Below are positions 22,871 through 33,026 of a DNA stretch of 64,000 nucleotides, in pieces (the stretch's first letter is position 1; every line of letters starts with the position of its first letter). Origin of the DNA: Sophora flavescens. Taxonomy: Eukaryota > Streptophyta > Magnoliopsida > Fabales > Fabaceae. The position numbers and the translations under genes were made by a program. The stretch lies in contig CM061062.1 of the NCBI GenBank assembly GCA_030762895.1, forward strand, positions 137,561,104 through 137,625,103, given 5' to 3'. Below the pieces are notes generated by a model. That model saw only the letters and a program-made list of their open reading frames with translations. It was not told the DNA's origin and did no database searches.

Positions 22871-24107
22871 CTATCCATAGAAGAAGTCATCCCCAGGTGT
22901 AGCAGGCATATCATCCGGAGTAATGAAGTCATCGTGAGAAGAGCTGCCACACTGTCGCTCAAGACGATCAAAGCGCTATCGCATCTCGAGGCGCATCTCC
23001 CACATCTCAGTGAATATCCTCTCCAAAGGATCAACACTTGAGGAGGCTGCATCTTGGTTCCCTCTAGCATCTCTATTTGCAACTTGTTTCCTTTGATCAT
23101 CTCTATCTTTAGCTTCCTTTAGCCTTCGCTCCAAATCTTCAAATGACATGTTTGAGGTCCATTCTTCATTGGAGATGGAGCCAAGGTGGGGATAAACCCA
23201 ATCACCATCTATCTGCTTCATTTTCATGTGATTTATAGACCCATCATTGAACAATGTGTGTGATTTTTCTGTTTTGACTTTGATTTCACCCGGCAGTGGA
23301 ACATGGAAGTATTCCAAAATTCGAGTGATATGTAGAGAATATGGCAGATCTGTCTCTTTCCGGATTTTGGCTTCATTCATATGATATGCAACAAGGTGTT
23401 CCCAATTAACCCGCCTTTGGGTTTTACTGATCCACATCAACAAGATTTGGTTGTGATTAACTTGTGCATTATTCCCATATTTTGGAATGAAAATATGCAC
23501 GATACTGTAGTGAATCAGTCGATTCTAAACAGTGAGGGATTTAGTGAGAACGAGTTTGGTGAAACCAGCCTCTAAGTGTTTGAAGCTGTCAAGGGCGTTG
23601 TCAGAATCAAAATCAGTCCAGTGGGCAGGGGGTTTAAAATCAAGCATATATCCCCATCAGTGGGCAGATTTATAGTTTTCCCAAACTCTTCTAGGGTCAT
23701 TTCATCTTAACCCCCTTAACTTCGGATATCAACAAACCAGCATCTTCTATAAACCTTAGATTGGTATAAAAAGCTTTGATTGGTTCCTCATAATATGGAC
23801 CCTTGAATTTCATAAAATCAACGAGGTCCAAATTTGTCAATTTTTCAAAAAAATGGAACCCAGTTTGCTCGAAAAACTAATCATAATCTAACACCATAGG
23901 CATGTCTATACTCCTAGTAGCAAAATGTTCTTTAAAGTTGTGGTACTGGATATTTGAGGTAAAGTATTTACCTACTAGAGAAACTGCCCGAGGTGCCGGA
24001 GTTTGAGCTTGCTCTTGTGATGGCTCAGATGATTGTCCTTGCTTTGTGGAGGACTTCTTCTGTTTGTTTGGGGGTTTGGAAAACCCATAAGACTTCTGAT
24101 TTGGCAT
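22871..24107 (-). pseudogene. Accessory ORF, plant-transposon-protein-like (PF20167-like), broken
   Basis: This ORF lies between copia pol and the 3' LTR, in the same sense as pol. It starts MPNQKSYGFSKPPNKQKK at 24107, with a basic, Q/S-rich N-terminus. A region resembling the putative plant transposon protein domain (PF20167) follows: LDLVDFMKFKGPYYEEP, AFYTNLRF and SEVKGVKM (about 23710-23840), then FIPKYGNNAQVNHNQILLMW, VNWEHLVAYHMNEAKIR, LPYSLHITRILEYFHVPLPG (about 23300-23495) and an acidic, coiled-coil-like C-terminus (LERRLKEAKDRDDQR). It ends at TAG 22871-22873. Stops at 23877 and 22976 and frame changes between 23500 and 23680 break it. Family assignment is from remembered motif order and is not searched. 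Its role is unknown, and I see no signal peptide or membrane segment that would suggest an envelope. Confidence 0.6.
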
Positions 24108-24487
24108 GATTGAGTGTGTGGGTGGTGATGACTATGAGCAAAACAGAGGATTGAAGGGTGAATGAGAGGAAGGAGGCACGGTTTTGGAGGATTTTAGTGA
24201 TGGTGGCGCGGTTGGAAGGGAAGAGGGTGAAGTTTGATGTATGGGTAGTGATGAGGGTGGAGAAAATAGGTAGAAATGAGGGATGAGGGGAGAACAGGGT
24301 GGTGGACGTGTGGTTTAGGGAGATTTAATGGGGGAAATGAAGGTTAAAAGGAGTGGGTTTGAAGAAATAATGGAGGTTTAGTGGTGGAAAGGGGTTGAAG
24401 CGCGGTTTGGGAGAAGAGAAAGAGGAAGAGACGGCGCTAGAGGCACGAAGAAGATAAGGGTTGAGTGTGAAAAACCCTAAAATTCCT

Positions 24488-24702
24488 TTTTATATTGTGC
24501 CTCATAATCGATTATAGGGGAAGGGATAATCGATTATTAGCCTTCTGTTTTCCTGGTCCTGCACTTCTAAGTGCGCGTAATCGATTATAATGGGCCTGAT
24601 AATCGATTATTAGGCTTCTGGTTATTGAACATTGATGCGCTGAGCCATGTCAACTATACAGAAGCTAATTTATCGATTATTCCTTATCTAATAATCGATT
24701 AT
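24488..24702 (-). promoter_or_regulatory. Internal promoter-like module: ATCGAT palindromes plus TATA box
   Basis: Six copies of a TAATCGATTA-type palindrome lie at 24504-24515, 24526-24537, 24578-24589, 24599-24610, about 24671-24680 and 24691-24702. On the minus strand they are followed after about 10 bp by TATAAAA (24488-24494), and about 380 bp later by the ATG of the accessory ORF. The same motif-then-TATA order is present in the U3 of the element's own 5' LTR (30294-30512). Promoter function is inference. Confidence 0.55.
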
Positions 24703-24905
24703 CCGCTAAAAAAAATCACATTAAACATAGTTTTTGTCTCATCCTTGGTTCTACAATCCAAAGCTTTTATGTTTGTTACTTGAAATTCAATCTCAACCAA
24801 TATTTTTGTGAGTTGTGTGACATTTTAATTATGGTAACCCCACCAAAAATCAATCACAAATCACATTCCAAATCATTTTTAAACAATCAAACAAATCAAT
24901 TTCAC

Positions 24906-25777
24906 TCATTCAATACAAGATTGATCAATTATGCCAAGTTCCATTCTAATATAGAAAAATCTTTCTTTTTGCAAGGGTTTTATGAAAATGTCCGCTAGTT
25001 GCTTAGATGATTCAACAAACTCAAGCACACAATCACCTTTTAAGACATGATCTCTAATAAAATGGTGCCTAATTTCTATGTGTTTAGTCCTAGAGTGTTG
25101 AATTAGGTTCTTAGTGAGATTGATTGCACTAGTATTGTTACATTTAATGGGAATGTGACAAGAACTACTCCATAATCTAGAAGTTGTTGCTTCATCCATA
25201 GGATTTGAGCACAACAACTCCCTGTTGCAACATATTCCACTTCAGTAGTTGACAATGCCAAACTAACTTGTTTCTTGCTATGCCAAGATACTAATGCATT
25301 TCCTAACAAGTGGCACGTACCACTAGTGCTTTTCCTATCCAATTTGAATCCGGCAAAATCGGAGTTGGAATAACCAACCAAGCTACAACTAGCTTCCTTA
25401 GGATACCACAAGCCCACATTTTGTGTTCCTATTAGGTATCTCATTATTCTTTTTACTGCAGCTAAGTGTGAATCTTTAGGATTAGCTTGATATCTAGCAC
25501 ACATACACACACTAAACATGATATCCGATCTACTTGCAGTTAAATAAAGGAGTGAGCCAATCATACCTCTATATTTGCTTAATTCTATGGGTTTACCTCC
25601 TTCATTTTTGTCAAGATAACATGAAGTGCTCATTGGGGTGGCCATTTCCTTTGCCTTATCCATGTCAAAGCGCTTGAGCAACTCCTTGCAATATTCAGAT
25701 TGGTTGATGAAGGTTCCCTCTCTTGTTTGCTTGATTTGTAACCCAAGAAAGAAATTGAGCTCACCCATCATGGACAT
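24906..25777 (-). pseudogene. Copia RT end and RNase H (broken)
   Basis: This continues pol in frame after a TAG at 25778-25780. It reads MGELNFFLGLQIKQTREGTF, the palm end LTASRSDIMFSVCMCARYQ, and RNase H motifs LVGYSNSDFAGFKLDRKSTS and ALSTTEVEYVATGSCCAQIL. The usual first RNase H aspartate context (Y-S-D-A-D) here reads Y-S-N-S-D. A frame change near 25190-25215 separates the last part (NTSAINLTKNLIQHSRTKHI and ELGIIDQSC, ending at 24906). Copia RNase H comes last in pol, as here. Confidence 0.87.
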
Positions 25778-26977
25778 CTAAAATTCATTCTGCATAATAT
25801 TAGCAAACTCCTTGCAAAGCAAATCATTAGTAGCACCGAATGTTATGTCATCCACATAAATTTGAATAAGCAAGATATCATCTTTTGAGGTTTTGATAAA
25901 AAGAGTTGCATCAACTTTGCCTCTTTCAAAATCTTGATTTAATAAAAACTTGCTTAATCTTTCATACCAAGCTCTAGGAGCTTGTTTCAACCCATAAAGT
26001 GTCTTTTTAAGTTTATAAACATAATTAGGCTTTTCATAACATTCAAATCCGGGTGGTTGTTCAATATACACTTCTTCTTGAATGAAACCATTTATGAAAG
26101 CACTTTTAACATCCGTTTGGTAAAGTTTAAAATCCATGATAAATGCAAATGCAAGCAACATGCGAATGACTTCTAATCTAGCTACGGGGGCATAAGTTTC
26201 CTCATAATCAATTCCTTCTTCTTGGTTGTAATCCTTAGCTACTAGTCTAGCCTTGTTTCTAACAATTATTCCGATTTCATCTAATTTATTTCTAAATACC
26301 CATTTAGTTCCTATGATTTGTTGACTTCTAGGCTTAGGGACAAGTTCCCAAACATCATTTCTTTCAAATTGATTTAATTCCTCTTGCATAGCAATAATCC
26401 AATGTTCATCTATTAATGTCTCGTCTATAGTTTTAGGCTCTATTTGAGAAACAAAAGCAAGATGATTACATGCATTTCTAAGAGAGTTTCGAGTAGTTAC
26501 CCCTTGCGTTACCTCTCCAATGATATTTTCAAGTGGATGAGATATTGAAGTTCTCCACTCTCTTGGTAGCTCTTTGCTTGTGCTAGCTTCCTCTTCTTGT
26601 TGAGGTGGACTTGTTGATTCCTCCTTCTTTTTGTTTTCTCCTTCTTGCTCATTGAGATAAACATTATCCATGGCATCTGCAAGATCATCAATATCCTTTC
26701 CCAACCTTTTGGGGTTAGATTCTTCAAATGAAACATGTACGGATTCCTCTATGGTCATGGTTCTCTTATTATAAATCCTAAAGGCCTTGGTTGTTAGTGA
26801 ATATCCTAGGAAGATGCCTGCATCGAATTTTGCATCAAATTTTCCTAAGTTATCTTTCCCATTGTTTAACACAAAACATTTACATCCAAAAATGTGCAAG
26901 TGTGCAATGTTTGGTTTTCTACCTTTGTAAAGCTCATATGGGGTTTTCTTTAATATTGGCCTAGTTAATACCCTATT
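25778..26977 (-). pseudogene. Copia integrase C-terminus and reverse transcriptase
   Basis: After the microsatellite the frame reads the integrase tail (KTPYELYKGRKPNIAHLHIF, FLGYSLTTKAFRIYNKRT), an acidic K/E linker, and the RT domain (WIIAMQEELNQFERNDVWEL, GTKWVFRNKLDEIGI, KSAFINGFIQEEVYIEQPPG, LYGLKQAPRAWYERL). The catalytic box IYVDDITFGA keeps both aspartates. The frame is open for about 400 codons. It ends in a single TAG at 25778-25780, between QNEF and MSMMGEL; the sequence resumes in the same frame. Confidence 0.9.
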
Positions 26978-27059
26978 CATAACATAACATAACATAACAT
27001 AACATAACATAACATAACATAACATAACATAACATAACATAACATAACATAACATAACA
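26978..27059. repeat. (AACAT)n pentanucleotide microsatellite inside copia pol
   Basis: About 16 copies of AACAT (TTATG on the coding strand) occupy 82 bp exactly where integrase reads SIACYVM and then NRVL. Translated, the run gives a repeating MLCYV. Its length is not a multiple of three, so upstream and downstream frames no longer match. Confidence 0.95.
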
Positions 27060-27825
27060 AGCAATACTTATAGCATCGGCCCAAAAATATTTTGGGAGTT
27101 CATGATCATTGAGCATTGTTCTTGCAAGTTCCTCCAAGGATCGATTCTTCATATCAACAACTCCATTTTGTTGAGGTGTCCTTGGTGCTGAAAAGTTGTG
27201 CTCAATCCCATATTCGAATTGAAACAATTTTGAGCTCCTTCTCATTTTGTATACTTTTTTCAAGTCTTTTGAATGTCGTGAATGCATCACTCTTGTGAGC
27301 TATGAAGAGAGTCCATGTGTATCTTGAGTAGTCATCTACTATGACCAAGGCATAGTAGTTCCCTCCAAAGCTCATTGTTCGTGAGGGGCCAAACAAGTCC
27401 ATATGTAATAACTGCAAAGGCTTGTTAGTAGTCACAATATTCTTAGATTTAAATGACACATTGACTTGTTTTCCTTTTTGGCATGCATCACAAAGCTTAT
27501 CCTTTTCAAATTTGATTTTAGGTAAACCAATAACTAAATTTTTTGAAACTAGCTTATTCAAGTGATCCATTTGAATATGAGCTATCCTACGATGCCATAT
27601 CCAAGAGTCTTCTTCTTTACTAACAAGACAACATGCATTATGAGATGAGACTTCATCTAGGCTAATCTTGTATATGTTGTTTACTCTATTTCCTATCATC
27701 CTTACTTGCTTGCTATTTTTACCTTCAATTATACAACTATTTGAATAAAAAATTACTCTATTTCCTCTATCACATAATTGACTAATATTAAGCAAGTTAT
27801 GTTTCAAACCTTCAACATACAACAC
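27060..27825 (-). pseudogene. Copia GAG-pre-integrase and integrase core (broken)
   Basis: Reading leftwards from 27825: LYVEGLKHNLLNISQLCDRG, the zinc domain WHRRIAHIQMDHLNKLVSKN with CDACQKGK, the first catalytic Asp in LHMDLFGPS, and IVDDYSRYTWTLFI. A frame change near 27290 precedes YGIEHNFSAPRTPQQNG. The third catalytic residue context, usually V-E-R-K-N, reads V-D-M-K-N (about 27150), so the glutamate appears replaced by aspartate. The microsatellite follows directly. Integrase would have inserted the element; this copy is almost certainly inactive. Confidence 0.86.
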
Positions 27826-28021
27826 ATTATCTATGGAAGTAGAGAGATCCTTTACCTATCCCAAATATTTTTCCTTTGTTATTGTAACCATATGTCACAT
27901 GACCACTTTCTTGGGTGTAAGAGTTAAGAACTTTGATTTCTCCCCGGTCATGTGTTTGGAGCATCTGCTATTAAGGTACCAATCGGCTCCATGTACCTTG
28001 AAGCACACCTACAAAAAAAAT
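27826..28021 (-). pseudogene. Copia protease remnant with lost active site
   Basis: On the minus strand this reads GADWYLNSRCSKHMTGEKSK and then LTLTPKK. The position of the active-site D-S-G triad of copia proteases reads N-S-R. Both changes are G-to-A on the coding strand. A TGA and a poly-T run at about 28011-28022 separate it from gag. Confidence 0.8.
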
Positions 28022-29696
28022 TCATTGGGATTGTTTAGGTACCCAAATCTTGTTGGGTCCTTGTTGGTTAGCATGATAATATGTTCCCTTAGGAACCCAT
28101 ATCTTTTTCTCACTTGTTTTCTTTATAGCCATGCAAATGGATGCGGTATGTCCCTTTTTAGCACAATAATAACATCTAGTGAAAGGGCTAGTAGAAACCT
28201 TAGGTTTTACAAACATGTTCTTAATTGATTTTTCATGCACAAGAGGTTTGTAACCTAAGCCCGCTTTATCATAACATGCCTTTTGGTTTCCAAGTAATGC
28301 ATTTAGGTTATCTCTACCATTAGTGAACTTTTCTATCATGCATTGAAGGTCTTTAACTTCCTTCTCATACTTTATGCATTTTTCACAAACATAATTTCCT
28401 TTAATGTAACCAAGGCTATAGTTTTCCTTTTTAAGCTCTAGTCTGTCCTTAGTTAAGGCAATCACTTGATTTTGCAAATAACTAACGATTTTCTTTGAAT
28501 TATCTAAAGCCTTAGCTAACCTCATAGAATCCTTATGCAATTCTAAAAATGCATCATGCAATTCATCATATGAATTAGTGGAAGAGTTAGATTCTACCTC
28601 ACTTTCGCTCTCATGATTAGTCATGAGACATAGCTGGGCTTCTTCATTATCGGAGCTATCCGATGAGTCCATGTCATTGTCCTCCCAAGCTATGTAAGCT
28701 CTATTTCCTTTCTTTTCTTTGGATTACTTCTTTGCAAACTTTGGTGATTTCTTTTGCAAGTTGGAGCATTCCATCTTCATGTGTCCCGGCTTGCCACATT
28801 CATAGCATGTTGGAGGAGTTGAAGAACCTTCTTTGCATGAGAACTTCTTTGGTGGAAACCTCCTTCTTTGAAAATTATTTTTCTTCATGAACTTCTTGAA
28901 CTTTCTAACCAATAGATCCATGTTCTCATCATCCTCATCTAACTCATCCTCATCATCATTTTCATCATTTTCATTACTTGCATAGGAGGTTGATGTTTTA
29001 AGGGCTAAACCCTTCTTCTTATTGTCTTTATCTTCATGCTCGGCTAAGAGAATAAGCTCCAACTCATGTTCTTGAAACTTTCCAAAGAGAGTGGCCAAAG
29101 TCATAGTTGCTAGATTTCTTGATTCCGCTATTGCGGTGACTTTGGGTTGCCAATCTCTACTCAAGCATCTAAGAATCTTGTTGATCAAATCTTCATTTGG
29201 AAACATTTTCTCCCTTGAAGCAAGTTGATTCACTATATGAGTGAACCTCTTTTGCATCTCTTGAATACTTTCTCCTTGATTCATTCGAAAAAGCTCATAT
29301 TCCCATATCAAAGTGTTTGTTCTTGCTCTCTTGAGTTCACTTGTGCCTTCATGTGTGACCAAAAGAGTGTCCCACATTTCTTGAGCCGTCTTACAGTTTG
29401 AAACTCTAAAGAACTCATCCGAACTCAAAGCCAAAGTGATGATGTTCTTTGCACGGAGATTATATTGAACCTTCTTCTTTTCTTCTTCCGTCCATTCATC
29501 TCTAGTCTTGTTGAGCACAAACCCATTTATCATATGAGTAGGAATGAAAGGCCTGTTTTCTATAGCATCCCAGACATCCATATCTACTGCCTCAATGAAG
29601 ACCTTCATTCTCTCTTTCCAATAAGAATAGTCTTCACCATTGAAGGCCGGAGGACGACTAAGAAGCTCCCTCTTGGAGTTGCCAATTTAAAGCCAT
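28022..29696 (-). pseudogene. Copia gag (one frameshift, one in-frame stop)
   Basis: This gag would form the virus-like particle. An ATG at 29696 reads MALN. A one-base shift moves to the frame GNSKRELLSRPPAFNGEDYS, which joins MKVFIEAVDMDVWDAIENRP at 29608. A UBN2-type gag core follows (SDEFFRVSNCKTAQEMWDTL, FTHIVNQLASREKMFPNEDL), then an acidic stretch and the knuckle CYECGKPGHMKMEC near 28795. A single TAA at 28724 interrupts the frame, which continues in phase as SKEKKGNRAYIAWEDNDMDS. That part has a coiled-coil-like section and a second knuckle-like CYYCAKKGHTASIC (about 28155) and ends at 28022 after KKIWVPKG repeats. Two-knuckle gags of this form are usual in SIRE-type elements. Confidence 0.85.
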
Positions 29697-29736
29697 CTTT
29701 CTCTTGAAGCTTCTAGGCTCTTTAGACAAGAGTCTA

Positions 29737-29748
29737 GCTGTGATACCA
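29737..29748 (-). other. Copia primer binding site
   Basis: The minus strand reads TGGTATCACAGC two bases inside the 5' LTR. It is one base from the usual tRNA-iMet site. Confidence 0.8.
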
Positions 29749-29750
29749 CT

Positions 29751-30879
29751 TGTTACCAAGTGGCTTCAATCTCAAAAGGGGGGGGGGTGAATTGAGATCT
29801 TAAAATTTTTGTCCCCTTTTTGTGACCTAGACTAATTTTTGAGAAATTGTAAAAAGATAAAGGAAGAGAAAATCACACAATCGATTTATACTGGTTCAAT
29901 CACTCCCTTGAGTGACCTACATCCAGTCCCCACAATACATTTGTGAGTATTTTCCACTAAAGCAAATCCAAGCTTTACAAACTTGAGCACTCTTAACTTG
30001 GGATCCGCTACTTTTGTGCAAGAGCCTCTAAATCAAACCAAGGGATACCTCACCCTTGTTACAATCACAAACTAGAGAGATTCCTCACTCTCTTTAACCA
30101 ACAAAATCAAGCAAAAATGATTACAAAGAAGAATACCTCAAAATGTTGAATCAATATAAGGTTTCCACTATGACTCTTGTGTAGGATTGACTCAAATCTT
30201 AATCTCAAGAGTGAAAGATTGATTAATGAGGTTAGAGTTGTTGTTCAAGTGTTTTAGGAGTAGTAACCTAGGGTTTCTCGGACTACCGGAGTGTATTTAT
30301 AGTGAGGGGTGAAAATATGACCGTTTTGTATAACTGTCACGAATTTTCTGCACTTTCTGCGACGTATAGTCGATTACGAGACCTACTGTAATCGATTATA
30401 AGGGCAGATAATCGATTATGACCATTTGATAATCGATTATGAGAATTCCGTTTGCTGTTCTGAGTTTTCCAGAAACCAATAATCGATTATGGACTTCAAC
30501 ATAATCGATTATGATAATTCTTTTATTAGAAAAATGATGTTTTTCAACCTTAAGAACATTGTTAACTATTATGAAAACCATTTTTTACCTTAAGCTCATT
30601 TCATAAATTATTGAAATCATTTTTCCAAGTCTTTGAAAAACCTTAAGCCCATTTTCAATTTTAAAACCAATTTTAGTTTTTTTAATTTTAATAGCCAATC
30701 CTACACTTGAATCTTAATAATAATCCTAAGACCAAACTTAAACTATATATATCCTTGAAGTTCTTCTCTTGGTCTTGGATGATCTTTCTTTGATCTTACA
30801 CTTTTATTTTCTCAATCAATTGTTTTGCTTTTGTTGCTTATCATCAAAATTAATTTCCTGAAAGTACATAGCATCCACA
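29751..30879 (-). mobile_element. Copia 5' LTR
   Basis: This 1,129-bp LTR reads TGTTACCAAG to CATCCACA on the + strand. It contains the palindrome cluster and a TATA box, and begins with a G/C run near the element end (29780-29788). Confidence 0.92.
30294..30512 (-). promoter_or_regulatory. ATCGAT palindrome cluster and TATA box in copia U3
   Basis: Six ATAATCGATTAT-type sites lie between 30369 and 30512. On the minus strand they precede TATAAATA at 30294-30301 by about 70 bp. The cluster is in the position of U3 promoter elements. The other LTR keeps the sites but has lost the TATA box. Confidence 0.6.
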
Positions 30880-31257
30880 TCTTGTAGTTGACAGGAGGAA
30901 GGTGGTGGACGGGATGGTTGGTTTTGGAGTATGATTTTCAGTTTTATGAGACGCCCTGACCCCCCCCATTAAAGAAAACCCAAAATAGTTAAGACCTAAT
31001 CGTGTTATTATCGTTAAACGGTTATATTAAAACGACGAAAAAATTAAAACTTGAATATAAAACAACATATATATAAACATACATACATGCATAAACATAT
31101 GTACATCATATCCTGATACATTACTGTAAAGGGAATCCTGTCAGTAGGATCTCAATAGGTACAAACTGGTAACATAACACAAAAATACATCAAAACACTG
31201 GAAAAAAGATGCCTCACATACTCTCCACACCCAGTCCCCTCTCAAAATACATGAAAC

Positions 31258-31259
31258 AC

Positions 31260-31320
<61 letters not shown>
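31258..31320. repeat. (CT)n(CA)n microsatellite
   Basis: This compound repeat is in LTR A. Shorter or purer versions are at the same place in LTR B (35596-35646) and LTR C (43311-43341). Confidence 0.95.
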
Positions 31321-31323
<3 letters not shown>

Positions 31324-31347
31324 CATAGATAGCACTGGCCTGAGCGA

Positions 31348-32025
31348 TCATGTACTGCCACCCTCACTAGCACCCCGTGGTCCTGATGGTCCAGCCACTC
31401 CTCCGCTGCCATTGGAAGAGCTCCTGTCTGATGGTTGCTGGAACCTCTGCCTATAAATCCTGCTGTCTCTGGGATGTAGTCTGGAAGACACTCGGGAAGA
31501 CTCTGAAACTGTAGCTCTGACCTCTGGAAGTGCTGGTACCTCGGGAATAGGTATCGGGTCGGGAGCTGGTGCAACTGGATCCTCCTCAAGTACTGGTGCA
31601 AGCACTGACTCTAGTGCAGGTGCGGGTCCTGGTACAGGTCCTGGTACAGGTCCTGGTCCTGGAACAAGTACCTCAAAGGGCACCAAAAAGGGAATTGGAG
31701 CCATGCCCGGCATAGGAGGCATCGGTGGTAACTGCCCGTCCGGAAGTCCGATAGGGAAGGGAAGTGTCATGCCTGCTCTAAAAGTACCCACCATGCCTAA
31801 CGGAGCTCCCTGCCCTAATCCGGGTGTCACCGATAATGGACCCGTATATACAGTGAAACGAGTGACCGGGTCCACGCGCCACCCGTTAGGGTCAATGAAC
31901 TCAAACTCGAAAATCCACGTGAGGGGGAATCCCGCATCCTGGGTCATCCACGGATGATCCCAATGTGCCATCTCCAAGCTCAGGATCCAAGGTTCAATTG
32001 ATAAAATAACACAAACACACAGCAA
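31348..32025 (-). CDS. LTR-internal proline-rich ORF (225 codons, intact copy)
   Basis: An uninterrupted minus-strand ORF lies wholly inside an LTR, in the sense of the element. A likelier start than the first Met is the ATG at 31968 (MAHWDHPWMTQDAGFPLTW), giving about 206 residues. The N-terminal half (FEFEFIDPNGWRVDPVTRF, VYTGPLSVTPGLGQGAPLGM) looks like ordered protein. A proline-glycine tract (VPGPGPVPGPVPGP) and an acidic A/P/E stretch follow, then a basic, serine- and glycine-rich tail (RIYRQRFQQPSDRSSS). Related frames are in LTR B (35673-36337, frameshifted) and LTR C (43380-43838, damaged). I do not recognise a function. LTRs normally do not encode proteins, so this may be a fossil or an accessory gene. 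Confidence 0.5.
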   Translation of the reverse strand: MLCVCVILSIEPWILSLEMAHWDHPWMTQDAGFPLTWIFEFEFIDPNGWRVDPVTRFTVYTGPLSVTPGLGQGAPLGMVGTFRAGMTLPFPIGLPDGQLPPMPPMPGMAPIPFLVPFEVLVPGPGPVPGPVPGPAPALESVLAPVLEEDPVAPAPDPIPIPEVPALPEVRATVSESSRVSSRLHPRDSRIYRQRFQQPSDRSSSNGSGGVAGPSGPRGASEGGST

Positions 32026-32501
32026 AAGAGAAATGAGATAGGAAAATATAATGTCAAACGTGGAAAGGGTTTAGCAACATTTAATTCTATAACAGCACAC
32101 ACTAAACATCCGTCTCCATAAATAAATATATAACACGACCATCCTCAAACCACGTCTAAGATTTTTCCTCTACCATCCATCATCATGTAATGCAATGTTG
32201 TATGAATCACTAGTTCAGTCACATATCCGGATATCCAAAACACTAATATCTCACGTATTATGAATTTCCCATATACATCACCATGACTCATCATATCATG
32301 CCACTATTCAGTCTCTAACTACAATCATTACCATCACATCATCATTACCATCATGTCATCATACCATTATTTCCAATTATAATAATAAAAAAATATATAT
32401 GTTCATAACAAAATAAATTCAACACTCATAATATCATCCATCAATTACCATAACAATCCAATCAGTCCAATCACTCACGACAGGCAATCATTAATAATAA
32501 A

Positions 32502-32502
<1 letters not shown>

Positions 32503-32544
<42 letters not shown>
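32503..32544. repeat. (AC)n microsatellite
   Basis: This dinucleotide run is in LTR A. LTR B has (TA)n(TATG)n(TA)n at the same site (37189-37316). Confidence 0.93.
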
Positions 32545-32547
<3 letters not shown>

Positions 32548-32658
32548 GACGATAAACGTACAATTTCAATATCATCATTGGTACCACTAAGTAGTCCCCA
32601 ATGTGATATGGATATTGTCCGTTACTCGTTCTCTAGTAGGGTTTAGGTCACCCTACGC

Positions 32659-33026
32659 CATATCTTCAATGCGAACACTATGGATGCTAACTCCAGATCA
32701 TGGGTTGGATAATTCCTTTCATGAACCCTCAACTGTCGGGAAGCATAAGCTACAACTATTCCCTCTTGCATCAAAACACAACCCAAACCATGATATGACG
32801 CATCACAGTACACGTCAAACCGTCCTACTGGATCTGGTAATGTCATCACTAGAGATGTGGTCAACTTCTCCTTTAGCTTTTGAAAGCTCTCCTCACACTT
32901 CTCCATCCAGACAAACGTCGTACCCTTTCTTGTTAATTGCGTCATAGGCAACGCAATCTTCGAGAAACCCTCGATGAACCTTCTGTAATACCCGACTAAA
33001 CCTAGAAAACTCCTCACCTCACTCAC
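32659..33026 (-). pseudogene. Internal A: RNase H fragment
   Basis: The frame reads MSEVRSFLGLVGYYRRFIEG, TFVWMEKCEESFQKLKEKL, DVYCDASYHGLGCVLMQEGI and VHERNYPTHDLELASIVFAL. This is the RT connection and the first half of RNase H. It ends at a joint with LTR A; the rest of RNase H and all of integrase are missing. Confidence 0.85.

Larger units (their letters stand above)
20832..30879 (-). mobile_element. SIRE-like Ty1/copia element with accessory ORF
   Basis: This 10.0-kb minus-strand copia element has LTRs at 20832-21956 and 29751-30879, a primer site at 29737-29748, gag-pol (29696 to 24906) and an additional ORF behind pol (24107 to 22871). The order gag-protease-integrase-RT-RNase H is the copia order. 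The LTRs differ by roughly 4 percent by eye. No 5-bp target duplication is seen (CTAGA on the left against TCTTG on the right), and the left end reads GA where TG is expected. Pol is broken by stops, a microsatellite expansion and lost catalytic residues. Confidence 0.9.
30947..32661 (-). mobile_element. Tekay-like LTR A (truncated)
   Basis: This LTR matches the first part of 35284-38524 but lacks about 365 bp present there (36555-36925). It ends at about 32661, where GCCAT joins RNase H sequence of internal A, so the rest of the LTR and integrase are deleted. (CT)n(CA)n lies at 31258-31320 and (AC)n at 32503-32544. Confidence 0.88.

Noticed and set aside
22871..24107. Accessory ORF as a retroviral envelope gene
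   Set aside because: No signal peptide, membrane segment or glycoprotein-like cysteine pattern is visible. The motif order fits the PF20167-type plant protein better.
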